64,000 nt of DNA from Mesostigma viride (taxonomy: Eukaryota > Streptophyta > Mesostigmatophyceae > Mesostigmatales > Mesostigmataceae). The notes beneath the pieces are model-generated. The model saw only the letters and a list, made by a program, of their open reading frames with translations, was not told the origin of the DNA and searched no databases. How positions within the stretch are numbered: position 1 is the first letter of the stretch; each line of letters begins with the position of its first letter. Of the stretch, positions 40,301 to 48,152 are shown piece by piece. Location: NCBI GenBank assembly GCA_009746045.1, contig RPFO01000246.1:2477911-2541910 (forward strand), read 5' to 3'. The position numbers were made by a program, and so were the translations under genes.

Positions 40301-42738
40301 GCTCGATGTCTTGCCGCCCTGCCAGTTCTGGTTCAAGTAGGCGACTAGCTGGTGGGTCTCAAGTATGTGCTGGTTTTCGGGAATCCTCTGCATTTCCCTC
40401 AAGACGCACTTGCACTTCGCTCCTTGACCATCCACCTCCCCCTTCCCATGCTGCTCCCCCATGTAGTGGAACTCAAAGGCCTGCAGGTCGGGATCCCCCA
40501 TGAGCAGACCGTTAATCTGGTTAATCACGTACCTGGACTTAAACTGCACCGCGCAGTTGTCCGAGCACATGTACAGGTTTCGCACCTCTACCCCTACTTC
40601 TACCCGCAGGGTTTCCAGAATCTTGCGAAGAGCGTATACGAGTGCGCGCTCGCCCCGCTTGATACTGGAATCCCCCAGGAAAAAGAAGACGCGCTTTTCC
40701 AGCTCGCCGTTGAGCCGATAACGCACGATCATGGGCATCAGGATGTGGCTGCGCTTGTGGAAGTACTGCGACTGCAGTTGGACGTAGCTGCTGTTCTCGT
40801 AGTTCTCGGCCCAGTCGCCGTGCACGAGCACGTCCCCCTCTCTCAGATTCTTCTCCCGATCCTTGATTGTATCCGCCTGCGACCAGGCCGTAAAGCAGTG
40901 CACGGTGAACTTGTCCCACATCTTAAGAATCTCGTCCCGCAGCTCAGCTGGGGTGGACCTCATTTGGACTTGCTCGGGCCGCTTCACCTTCTTCGCCGCC
41001 CTGCCATCGGTCTCGCCCTGTTTCGCAAAGGTCCGCAGACAGTTTCGATTTGCAATAAAATCGCATTTCGATAAGATAACTGCAACTCACAAAGGGTCTC
41101 GCTGCAGCTATAGGTCACAAAAAAAAAAGTCAACAACATATTAACGGAGAAATAAAATCGAAACCAACTCACATTCACCCGTCGGGTCACAGTCTGCTCC
41201 ACCATCTCGAACTTGAACCAATTCAGAATCTCCGTGGAATTCTTGTCCCGATCACACTGCACCCAGTTATTATGGATGCCGCATGATTCCTCAGGACAGA
41301 ACCCCTCCACACACGCCATCTTCAGTATGCGGTGAACCCTCTCCGTCCTCGGCACCCCATCTTCGTCCTCCACCAGCCTCTCAGAAATGTCGAGGTCTTC
41401 CAGGTCCCGTCCCCGCCATTCATCTTCCCCCTCCCCCTCTTCCATCCCCCCGCCCATTCCGCCCCCTTCACGCAGCCCGTTATCCCTGCCGTCAGTCTCG
41501 GCGGACACCGGGCAGTGAAAGTGCTTGATCCAGTCCGTCGAGTGAATGGCTTTCCACATTCCGCAAGTACCGTCCGGCTGTCTGTACTTGGAGCATCCCG
41601 CACACTCCGCGCCACACTTGCAGTTCTTGCCGTGGTTCGCATTGCAGTGCTTGGTCCACGCCCCCATGGCCGACTGCATGGTGACGTGCTTCTCACACGC
41701 GCACAGGTTCCTCTCCTTCCACTTGCCCTTGATGCAATCGGGCGCGTATTTGCAGAAGGTCGTGTAGCCCACGTGAATGCCCACGTCCTTATCATACTGG
41801 TTACTCCTTTTGTTCCAGTACGCATGCTTTTCGAGAAAGTGATTGTACATGTCCTCCTTGGAGGTCATGTAATAGCGCGCTCCCTCAACGGCGACGAGCA
41901 CCCCGCGATTGCCATGACCCTCCCTGCTGTAAGTGCGCTTGACATCCTTCATCTGGGAGGAGGCGCGCGACTCATCATCGTGCATCCACGCGTCCACTAT
42001 CGCGTCAATCACGAATTGCGGCAAAGGGCGCCCCTTGCGAGCCTGCGCGTGTCTGAGGTAGTCCAACTTCTGCTGCCTTCGTATCGCGCGAATTCCGCGA
42101 ATCTTCTTGGCGTCCATCCCCGTCAGGTTCTCCAACTCCGCGGCCGAAAACTCCTTCTCCAAGTCGTCACCACAGTAAAGCGTGGACATCAGCACCATCC
42201 TGACGTCTCTGTCTGCGTCGCTTTTGGTCAGACCATCAAAAAAGCCGTTAATCCGAGCCACCCAGAACCTGTTCAGTTCTGCCATCCGCTCCTGATTGTA
42301 AAGCTTTTTCGCCTCCTCATGATACTTCCCGTGACCTAGTTCAGCGGCCCTAGAGTTAAAGCCAGCAATCATCTGGTCGAAAGCCGGCCCCCGCCCCTCG
42401 GGTTTTGTCATCGCCTGAGCCGCTTCAAACGCCTGGTCAGCGAAATATTCCCCAATAACCCTCTTTGATTTCGAGTATTCTCCCGGCCGCTTGACTTCCT
42501 TGGCTTCAGGCTGCGCTGGATTCTGGTTCTCATCTCCGAAAACCCTTTTTGCGCCAGTTGACTGCTTCGTCCCGGTGTTCAACTTAATTGCACTGAATCC
42601 TGGACGACCGGACGCAAGGGCGAAAACTCCCACCCGTTCGCGTGCTGCATGCCATGACGACCGGCACAACGAAATCCATGCAAATCGAGTATCGTTGGGA
42701 AAAGCGACAATTACAGACAAAGTTCGAAAGTGTATCAT
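30610..42738 (-). CDS. Transposase-like protein gene, intron-bearing, split by an 8.4-kb transposon
   Basis: I read three main coding exons on the minus strand (42738-41172, 41017-40241, 31355-30610), roughly 1,000 residues in total. Together they give a Cys-rich N-terminal region, a central segment with spaced acidic motifs and a C-terminal Cys motif, a pattern like a DDE-fold transposase. The element at 31626-40023 sits in the last intron. Palindrome-family repeats lie in all introns. I cannot name the transposase superfamily; a domesticated host gene is an alternative. Confidence 0.65.
31427..31625. repeat. Three palindrome-family copies in a 79-bp tandem repeat
   Basis: GGGTATAGCTGCAGAGAGACC occurs (written here without its last bases) at 31427, 31501 and 31580. 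The last two lie in tandem units beginning with CGACAAGATATTAAGTGATC and ending with AATCATAATAACAACGTA. The same unit continues at 40026-40081 on the other side of the 8.4-kb element, which shows that the element inserted in this array. Confidence 0.9.
32570..33676. repeat. (GCCCAC)n hexanucleotide arrays
   Basis: Two blocks of the hexamer (about 32570-32752 and 32866-33676) are separated by a unique 110-bp segment. That segment recurs, slightly diverged, after the second block (33676-33790). A C-rich degenerate hexamer zone (CCCCGC/CCCATG) precedes them at 32400-32565. All six frames appear open here, as periodic dipeptides, so none is taken as a gene. Confidence 0.95.
33948..34112. repeat. 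(CCCTGC)n hexanucleotide array
   Basis: About 27 copies of CCCTGC, with one CCCTAC and one CTCCTG variant. It is followed by A/T-rich AATAATAATAAG microsatellite sequence at 34155-34205. Confidence 0.95.
34590..34690. repeat. (GCAAAC)n / (GCAAAG)n short array
   Basis: CGCAAGCGCACATGCAAATG leads into GGCAAA and CGCAAA hexamers. This is a third hexameric array within the 8.4-kb element. Confidence 0.8.
34691..35308. other. Internal stretch of the 8.4-kb element
   Basis: ORFs of 80-175 codons overlap on both strands; none has a recognisable domain or neighbours that would support it. Confidence 0.35.
35309..35923. repeat. Perfect inverted repeat, 297-bp arms, 21-bp spacer
   Basis: The left arm is 35309-35605, the spacer 35606-35626 and the right arm 35627-35923. 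Stretches checked along both arms pair without mismatch, and the arm ends stay in register, so there is no net indel. The arms contain several copies of AAAATGTACTAAGG, AACGTGATTGGCCGGCG and an EcoNI-free AGATTCTGT at the loop. The AAAATGTACTT motif also occurs next to the element's terminal repeats. Confidence 0.93.
35850..36356 (+). CDS. Transposase-like N-terminal exon inside the 8.4-kb element
   Basis: The start lies in the right arm of the palindrome. A hydrophobic run ([16 protein letters not shown]) is followed by [20 protein letters not shown] and [21 protein letters not shown] Cys-rich motif before a helix with an aromatic and basic residues resembles the N-terminal region of the minus-strand transposase-like gene ([15 protein letters not shown]). 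The mirrored left arm carries the same first 25 codons on the minus strand (35382 leftwards), so two divergent starts exist. The exon boundary is probably near 36250-36300. Function inferred only. Confidence 0.45.
   Translation: MHIELSGLVADMAVETEGVLWLCWDIIVAICFLAFAIMVMGHHGKRKFAAIVLSGSTHAGSLVTDETFDCKCGHECMKPIRISHLQALRSAWFSPGRKQEDRKAAIKQQLHQGGYDAITTMSSSTRHKFVHGAGFRFVLDGGVKDMNIGFVTPFHFRVSLSRRPSGTA
36357..36828. other. Non-coding stretch of the 8.4-kb element
   Basis: Probably intron. A possible polypyrimidine-AG at 36572-36575 and ATG-rich sequence; no further feature. Confidence 0.3.
36829..38544 (+). CDS. 571-codon ORF of the 8.4-kb element, function unknown
   Basis: Long open frame on the same strand as the preceding exon. 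Residues 10-105 are Gly/Ala repeats encoded by GGCGCG-type hexamers (36889-37110), an expansion within the frame. From 37122 the protein looks folded: [40 protein letters not shown], a Cys/His-poor middle, and an SH3/Tudor-like hydrophobic end ([20 protein letters not shown], then FVCGCPHP). The stop at 38542 is followed by purine-rich sequence. It may be a second transposon protein or a captured host gene; I recognise no family. Splicing to an upstream exon is likely. Confidence 0.55.
   Translation: MGDIDGRISEEASRGPHPWRGRGAGGGGGGGEGAGAGAGATQDAGAGAGPGGGGGGGAGAGAGAGAGATQGARAGAGGGGGAGAGAGAGAGATADLDDEPATEAERERHRSSKVFDLEVFWGPDMTVYVRWRLAASETLVNAPVNKWQPTGPNGEACDGVTPIGYTPQGDPVYGCLLIERGKAPKGSPGLVPLFEWDEGGARRCTCASLHSLFPDIVAAEKQQLLDGWIEQVPKSVEDVRANNENLFDIMEQKLKEKRELQANKAVPLPLRSAGDQSVARATRALRLPIKQVISHVACPAREIQAQINRACAPAARGSTSTATPALRTLISGRHTFKVNGSLIRRSDLLVVKRPAVTCGQGMPWAPHMLVKVLDLEGDRTERDSIVASPYYAPSWTGQFSRVTLGGGSAGMTVPISDVHLQHWTVGGTAEVHQPELISTGKLSAATVAALKEHPQIDFEHYKTATAARAAAKDDCNAYFAEHGARALIGMRLCALFPGIARKRERFHGWVTKVQERGGHLLIKAMWADGQYEDYHALAEVTQFVCGCPHPVEAFGRARFFPQELGWHRERR
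36889..37110 (+). repeat. GGCGCG/GGCGGG hexamer expansion in coding sequence
   Basis: Degenerate G/C hexamers with two near-identical blocks starting GGTGCGGGCGCGGGCGCCAC (36941, 37016 and 37086). They encode Gly-Ala repeats in the 36829-38544 frame. Confidence 0.9.
38595..38740. repeat. Purine-rich GGGAGGAGGA tract
   Basis: A run of GAGG/GGGAGA units just after the 38544 stop codon; strand-asymmetric and low complexity. Confidence 0.85.
39170..39960. repeat. ~173-bp subterminal satellite of the 8.4-kb element
   Basis: About five units, each containing GCTAGCAAACGTCACTATTT or a variant (near 39180, 39342, 39517, 39689, 39861), plus ATGGTCTAATCTAGTGG and CATAGCTTTCTGACATAGTT. They lie immediately inside the right terminal repeat. 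Similarity decays towards the outer ends. Confidence 0.88.
40059..40166. repeat. Palindrome-family copies in the last intron of the transposase-like gene
   Basis: GGGTATAGCTGCAGAGAGAC at 40059 and GGGTCTCTCTGCAGAGATAC at 40146. Both lie between the 40241 donor and the interrupted tandem repeat. Confidence 0.85.
40241..41017 (-). CDS. Central exon of the transposase-like gene
   Basis: Bounded by an acceptor (GCGAAACAG before GGCGAG) and a donor (CCCG before GTACGG). It encodes the putative catalytic region: [20 protein letters not shown] (first acidic motif), then [20 protein letters not shown] (second), then [20 protein letters not shown] (His-Gly-Lys-Gly and Asp-Gly motif). Spaced D, D and HGKGxxDG motifs with an intervening alpha/beta pattern suggest an RNase H-like transposase fold. 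That is inference; no search was possible. Confidence 0.65.
41018..41171 (-). other. Intron of the transposase-like gene
   Basis: Donor GTGAGT at 41171-41166 (minus strand), acceptor AG at 41018. It contains a palindrome-family repeat at 41094-41115 (GGGTCTCGCTGCAGCTATAG). Confidence 0.7.
41172..42738 (-). CDS. N-terminal exon of the transposase-like gene
   Basis: Open from 42738, although the first 50 residues may be intron: an acceptor-like TTCAG precedes TGCAATTAAG at about 42590. It encodes a Lys/Arg-rich lead ([20 protein letters not shown]), a helical region ([20 protein letters not shown]) and a basic stretch. A Cys/His cluster follows ([46 protein letters not shown]), then an acidic Gly/Glu linker and a final Cys motif ([19 protein letters not shown]). 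The donor is GTGAGT at 41171. Zinc-binding DNA recognition is plausible. Confidence 0.6.
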
Positions 42739-42753
42739 TTTTTACCACGATTG

Positions 42754-43012
42754 GGGTCTAGCTGCAGCTAGACCCTTAGAGGGGCTTTTTCCGTTAGACG
42801 AAAAGATTACCTGATGTGGTGAACTTAGCATACCCCGACCAAGATTGGGGTCTCGCTGCAGCTAGACCCTTCATTGCGGCGTGCGATTGTTAAATCACAG
42901 ACTTCTGATTCATTAATTTTATAGCAACCATAAAGAGGGTCTAGCTGCAGCGAGACCCTTGAATTTAAGCTATTGCTTGTGGTTATAAATGGTCTAGCTG
43001 CAGAGAGACCCC
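42754..43012. repeat. Cluster of four palindrome-family copies
   Basis: Copies at 42754 (GGGTCTAGCTGCAGCTAGAC, both arms of the A/T type), 42848 (C/G left, A/T right), 42937 (A/T left, C/G right) and 42991 (A/T left, GAGAGACC right). They lie upstream of the transposase-like coding exon, probably in its first intron. Confidence 0.9.
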
Positions 43013-43440
43013 AATAAGGACGAAAAGATTTCAGGTTTTCCTCACCTTCGCGGCTCATTCTCTTATTAGTTCTCCCAGAACACTCAGATACCTGCATGGC
43101 GAGAATAACAAAAATAACACAGTAGCATTGATAAAATTGTTTATCAGAAAATATATATACTAATTACAGTATATTTTGCAAAAGATTTTATAATATATTG
43201 TGAATAGCATGGTTAAATTCCACATACTTTAATAATATGGTATGTTAAAGTATATAGAATCATTATTTAGTAAATCATTTACAAGAAAAAGTGGTATAGA
43301 CTATTATTATTATATAGTTCGGCAATCTATGATAGTAAGACGTACCGGATGTCAGGTTTATCAGCGGGCTCCAGGGCTATAGCGTCTCGCTGCAGCGTGA
43401 TTGTTTGGTGCTATGACTGATTTCAGTAGATGTGCAGAAA
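43013..43440. other. AT-rich spacer
   Basis: AT-rich, with a degenerate palindrome copy at 43382 (GCGTCTCGCTGCAGCGTGA). No gene supported. Confidence 0.4.
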
Positions 43441-43449
43441 AAAATTTAT

Positions 43450-43515
43450 TTCCATGACCACACCAGGAATCGAACCCAGAACCTCATTGTACATTGACGC
43501 ATGGTAACGATGTCA
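43450..43515 (-). ncRNA. tRNA-like sequence or tRNA-derived SINE head
   Basis: The minus strand contains GGTTCGATTCC (perfect B box) with a pairing T stem (CTGGG/CCTGG). About 45 bases upstream is a D-arm-like GGCTGACATCGTTACC. The acceptor stem does not pair and no convincing anticodon arm forms, so it is a tRNA-like remnant rather than a gene. Confidence 0.3.
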
Positions 43516-43833
43516 GCCAAACATCCGAATGTTCCCAGGTAAATGGGCTGGAGGTCGTCTCTTTTTATACCTGCGGCCACAAGCACGGGTGACGGCATAT
43601 TGGATGTCGTCCAATCCGCTAGCTTGGTTCCAAAAGATGGGATCGAGCTTTTGCACCAGCGCCGCGCTTCCAGTTTTCAGTTCCGTGGGGAGGAACGAGG
43701 ATGCCACGTTTCCAATTTTTTCAATACCGTTCAGCCCTGTGACGCCGCGTCCGTTTTGCGAATTGCGACCGTCCCATCGCCCATCGAAAAAGAAGCGCAG
43801 CCGCAGAGAGACCCCATAGCTGATACGAGCTGC

Positions 43834-44007
43834 CATATCGTTTCGACGTTTGCATGCTACCTGCTGGATTATAAAATCCTACGTTGATACCTGCCTGGTG
43901 CCGGAAGTTTACAAGGAAATCGGTCTGCTTTCGCCGCACAACGAAAAAAAGGTGAGCTTTTGCCGCATCCTGGATGGTAGGCTGACTAAAATTGTTCTAT
44001 CAAAAAC
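43834..44007 (+). repeat. Duplicated segment, copy 1
   Basis: Starts CATATCGTTTCGACGTTTGC and ends GGTAGGCTGACTAAAATTGT. The second copy is at 44401-44559, where the same end runs directly into the 30-bp minisatellite. Confidence 0.9.
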
Positions 44008-44400
44008 GGCAACTAAACAGCGCATGCACGCCGACGACACAGTTAGCCAGCTGGGCGAAGACATGTCCTTGCTGCCATCGCAAGAAACTCTATGTTGCAG
44101 CAAGAGTGATAAAAATGTCTGGCTTCCTTCTTTTCGTTGCTAGCTAAACCCTGCAGACATCTCGGTAGAGTCAGCTAAGCCGATCCTAATCCACATCTGG
44201 CATCCATCCCTTTAGTCTAGTTGCCATGGAGCGTTTCTTGGTCTCGCACATGTCGATCATGGTGGTGCTAGGCTTTCACTTGGGTCACCCTTTCCATGTT
44301 TGCTATGCCTTTGGTCTGGTTAGGTTATAGGTGTAGATGTGCACATACTGCATTTGCTGCGTTTCTAATCGGTGCTCCTGTTTGATGCTTTTTTTCCCCT
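44008..44400. other. Spacer between duplicated segments
   Basis: I see no gene; small open frames only. Confidence 0.4.
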
Positions 44401-44559
44401 TCATATCGTTTCGACGTTTGCATGCTACCTGCCGGATTATAACATCGGACGTTGCTACCTGCCTGCATAACGATAGTTTGCAAGAAATCTTCATTTTGCC
44501 GAAACACAAAAAAAGGTGATCTTTTGCCGCAACGTGGATGGTAGGCTGACTAAAATTGT
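44401..44559 (+). repeat. Duplicated segment, copy 2
   Basis: Roughly 80 percent like 43834-44007 by eye, with an internal deletion. Its right edge is the first base of the minisatellite. Confidence 0.85.
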
Positions 44560-46680
44560 GCTGCTACGTATCAATACATGTGGGGGGGTGCTGCTACGTA
44601 TCAATACATGTGGGGGGGTGCTGCTACGTATCAATACATGTGGGGGGGTGCTGCTACGTATCAATACACGTGGGGGGGTGCTGCTACGTATCAATACATG
44701 TGGGGGGGTGCTGCTACGTATCAATACATGTGGGGGGGTGCTGCTACGTATCAATACATGTGGGGGGGTGCTGCTACGTATCAATACACGTGGGGGGGTG
44801 CTGCTACGTATCAATACATGTGGGGGGGTGCTGCTACGTATCAATACATGTGGGGGGGTGCTGCTACGTATCAATACATGTGGGGGGGTGCTGCTACGTA
44901 TCAATACATGTGGGGGGGTGCTGCTACGTATCAATACATGTGGGGGGGTGCTACGTATCAATACATGTGGGGGGGTGCTGCTACGTATCAATACATGTGG
45001 GGGGGTGCTGCTACGTATCAATACATGTGGGGGGGTGCTGCTACGTATCAATACACGTGGGGGGGTGCTGCTACGTATCAATACATGTGGGGGGGTGCTG
45101 CTACGTATCAATACATGTGGGGGGGTGCTGCTACGTATCAATACATGTGGGGGGGTGCTGCTACGTATCAATACATGTGGGGGGGTGCTGCTACGTATCA
45201 ATACATGTGGGGGGGTGCTACGTATCAATACATGTGGGGGGGTGCTGCTACGTATCAATACATGTGGGGGGGTGCTGCTACGTATCAATACATGTGGGGG
45301 GGTGCTGCTACGTATCAATACACGTGGGGGGGTGCTGCTACGTATCAATACATGTGGGGGGGTGCTGCTACGTATCAATACATGTGGGGGGGTGCTGCTA
45401 CGTATCAATACATGTGGGGGGGTGCTGCTACGTATCAATACATGTGGGGGGGTGCTGCTACGTATCAATACATGTGGGGGGGTGCTACGTATCAATACAT
45501 GTGGGGGGGTGCTGCTACGTATCAATACATGTGGGGGGGTGCTGCTACGTATCAATACATGTGGGGGGGTGCTGCTACGTATCAATACATGTGGGGGGGT
45601 GCTGCTACGTATCAATACATGTGGGGGGGTGCTGCTACGTATCAATACATGTGGGGGGGTGCTGCTACGTATCAATACATGTGGGGGGGTGCTGCTACGT
45701 ATCAATACACGTGGGGGGGTGCTGCTACGTATCAATACACGTGGGGGGGTGCTGCTACGTATCAATACATGTGGGGGGGTGCTGCTACGTATCAATACAT
45801 GTGGGGGGGTGCTGCTACGTATCAATACATGTGGGGGGGTGCTGCTACGTATCAATACATGTGGGGGGGTGCTACGTATCAATACATGTGGGGGGGTGCT
45901 GCTACGTATCAATACACGTGGGGGGGTGCTGCTACGTATCAATACATGTGGGGGGGTGCTGCTACGTATCAATACATGTGGGGGGGTGCTGCTACGTATC
46001 AATACATGTGTGGGGGGTGCTACGTATCAATACATGTGGGGGGGTGCTGCTACGTATCAATACATGTGGGGGGGTGCTGCTACGTATCAATACATGTGGG
46101 GGGGTGCTGCTACGTATCAATACACGTGGGGGGGTGCTGCTACGTATCAATACACGTGGGGGGGTGCTGCTACGTATCAATACATGTGGGGGGGTGCTGC
46201 TACGTATCAATACATGTGGGGGGGTGCTGCTACGTATCAATACATGTGGGGGGTGCTGCTACGTATCAATACATGTGGGGGGGTGCTGCTACGTATCAAT
46301 ACATGTGGGGGGGGATGCTACGTATCAATACACGTGGGGGGGTGCTGCTACGTATCAATACATGTGGGGGGGTGCTGCTACGTATCAATACATGTGGGGG
46401 GGTGCTGCTACGTATCAATACATGTGGGGGGGTGCTGCTACGTATCAATACATGTGGGGGGTGCTGCTACGTATCAATACATGTGTGGGGGGATGCTACG
46501 TATCAATACATGTGGGGGGGTGCTGCTACGTATCAATACATGTGGGGGGGTGCTGCTACGTATCAATACATGTGGGGGGTGCTGCTGCGTATCAATACAT
46601 GTGGGGGGGATGCTACGTATTAATACACGTGGGGGGTGATGCTACGTATCAATACATGTGGGGGGTGATGCTACGTATCA
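44559..46680 (+). repeat. 30-bp minisatellite, about 70 copies, with higher-order structure
   Basis: Unit GTGCTGCTACGTATCAATAC + ATGTGGGGGG. A 27-bp variant lacking one CTG occurs at about 44951, 45218, 45484 and 45871. The first three are 267 bp apart (eight 30-bp units plus one 27-bp unit). ACACG variants of ACATG recur at matching positions. The G run varies between six and eight in the last ten units. Three plus-strand frames and one minus-strand frame are open simply because 30 is divisible by three. Confidence 0.97.
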
Positions 46681-46683
46681 TTT

Positions 46684-47340
46684 ATTTATTCATGCCATCA
46701 TCCCCCCACATTTAATTATTAATGCCATCACCCCCCCACATTCTTTTATTCATGGCAGCACACCCCCACATTTATTTATTCATGCCATCACCCCCCACAT
46801 TTAATTATTAATGCCAGCACCCCCAACATTCATTTATTCATGCCATCACACCCCCACATTCTTTTATTCATGGCAGCACCCCCCACATTTATTTATTCAT
46901 GCCATCACCCCCCCACATTTAATTATTAATGCCAGCACCCCCAACATTCATTTATTCATGCCATCACACCCCCACATTCTTTTATTCATGGCAGCACCCC
47001 CCCACATTCTTTTATTCATGGCAGCACCCCCCACATTTATTTATTCATGCCATCACACCCCCACATTCTTTTATTCATGGCAGCACCCCCCACATTTATT
47101 TATTCATGCCATCACCCCCCACATTTAATTATTAATGCCAGCACCCCCCAACATTCATTTATTCATGCCATCACACCCCCACATTCTTTTATTCATGGCA
47201 GCACCCCCCCACATTTATTTATTCATGCCATCACCCCCCACATTTAATTATTAATGCCAGCACCCCCCACATGCATTTATACATAGCATCCCCCCCCACA
47301 TGTATTTATACGTAGCTTCCCCCCCCACATGTATTTATAC
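46684..47340 (+). repeat. Second ~30-bp array, diverged and inverted relative to the first
   Basis: Units alternate among CACATTTATTTATTCATGCC, CACATTTAATTATTAATGCC and CACATTCTTTTATTCATGGC, each with a C run. They form a composite repeat of three to four units. The last units (CCCACATGTATTTATACGTA) closely match the reverse complement of the first array (CCCACATGTATTGATACGTA). Confidence 0.92.
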
Positions 47341-47350
47341 GTGGTCGTAA

Positions 47351-47700
47351 GGGTCTCGCTGCGGGTAGACCCTCGGAATTTTGTTTTTGTATTGACGTTA
47401 GGGTCTCGCTGCAGCGAGACCCCAAGGAATGTCAATTTTTCATGTTTTCATGATGGGGGGTCTTTCTTTTCTCACCCTTAAAATGATTTGTTTTTGTATC
47501 GGTGTTAGGGTCTCGCTGCAGCGAGACCCCTACGAATGTCGACTTTTAATGTTTGCAAGATGGGAGGGGGCTTTCTTCGCTCACCCTAAAAATTATTTGT
47601 TTTTGTTTGACGTTAGGGTCTCGCTGCAGCGAGACCCCAAGGAATGTATACTTTTTTATGTTTGCATGATGGGAGGTTGCTTGTTTACGCTCACCCTAAA
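47351..47700 (+). repeat. 107-bp tandem units carrying the palindrome
   Basis: Palindrome copies at 47351, 47401, 47508 and 47616. The units from 47401 are 107-108 bp long and include TCACCCTAAAAAT and GATTTGTTTTTG. The last unit is cut after AAAAAT (47703) by the PAT-like element and resumes at 53093 with GATTTGTTTTTGCTTG and a palindrome at 53115. Confidence 0.93.
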
Positions 47701-47703
47701 AAT

Positions 47704-48081
47704 CGGGGTTCTCTGAACATAGTTTCTTTATAGTGATACGGAAGGGGAGCCGCTGATGCTAGGTGAAATAGAGCTGGGTGATGTGATCGTAATAAGGCTG
47801 ATTAGGCTTCTAGTGTACGAGTATTACGGAAGATATGGCCTAATTGTTGCGGCCCATACCTTGACGGTGTGCTGAGTACCTTGACGACGGATTTTTGCGT
47901 CTAGGTTCTCCTAGCAGATCTGTGATTGCGGACGGGTTTGCAACAGGCAATATCTGAAGTAAAACTTGACGGCTAAAACTGTTTAGAGGCCGTTGCCGGA
48001 TCTGGCCGTTGGTAGAGAGCCGTTGGCCTTGAAACACGATAAAAGCTTGCTCACCTAGCTCATGGCGGTCTCTTTTGTTTT
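47704..48081 (+). repeat. PAT split direct repeat A1
   Basis: CGGGGTTCTCTGAACATAGT to TCTCTTTTGTTTT; identical to 52547-52924 except for one base near 47799. Confidence 0.95.
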
Positions 48082-48152
48082 AACGAAGGCGGCGACAGGG
48101 GTCAGGGGCAGCGTAGCTGACGCCCAGAATTCCTTTCTGCAAAGCGGCTGGG

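Noticed and set aside
41332..42339. 335-codon plus-strand ORF
   Set aside because: Antisense shadow of the transposase-like exon, whose minus-strand translation carries the Cys/His motifs and fits splice sites.
43450..43515. Functional tRNA gene
   Set aside because: A perfect B box and T stem exist, but acceptor and anticodon stems do not pair.
44516..46715. Four very long ORFs (up to about 720 codons) of Gly/Tyr/Ile/Arg repeats
   Set aside because: They are open only because the minisatellite unit (30 or 27 bp) is divisible by three and lacks stops; four frames, on both strands, are open at once.
44559..47340. CRISPR array
   Set aside because: Units are contiguous 30-mers with no unique spacers and no cas genes; the context is eukaryotic.
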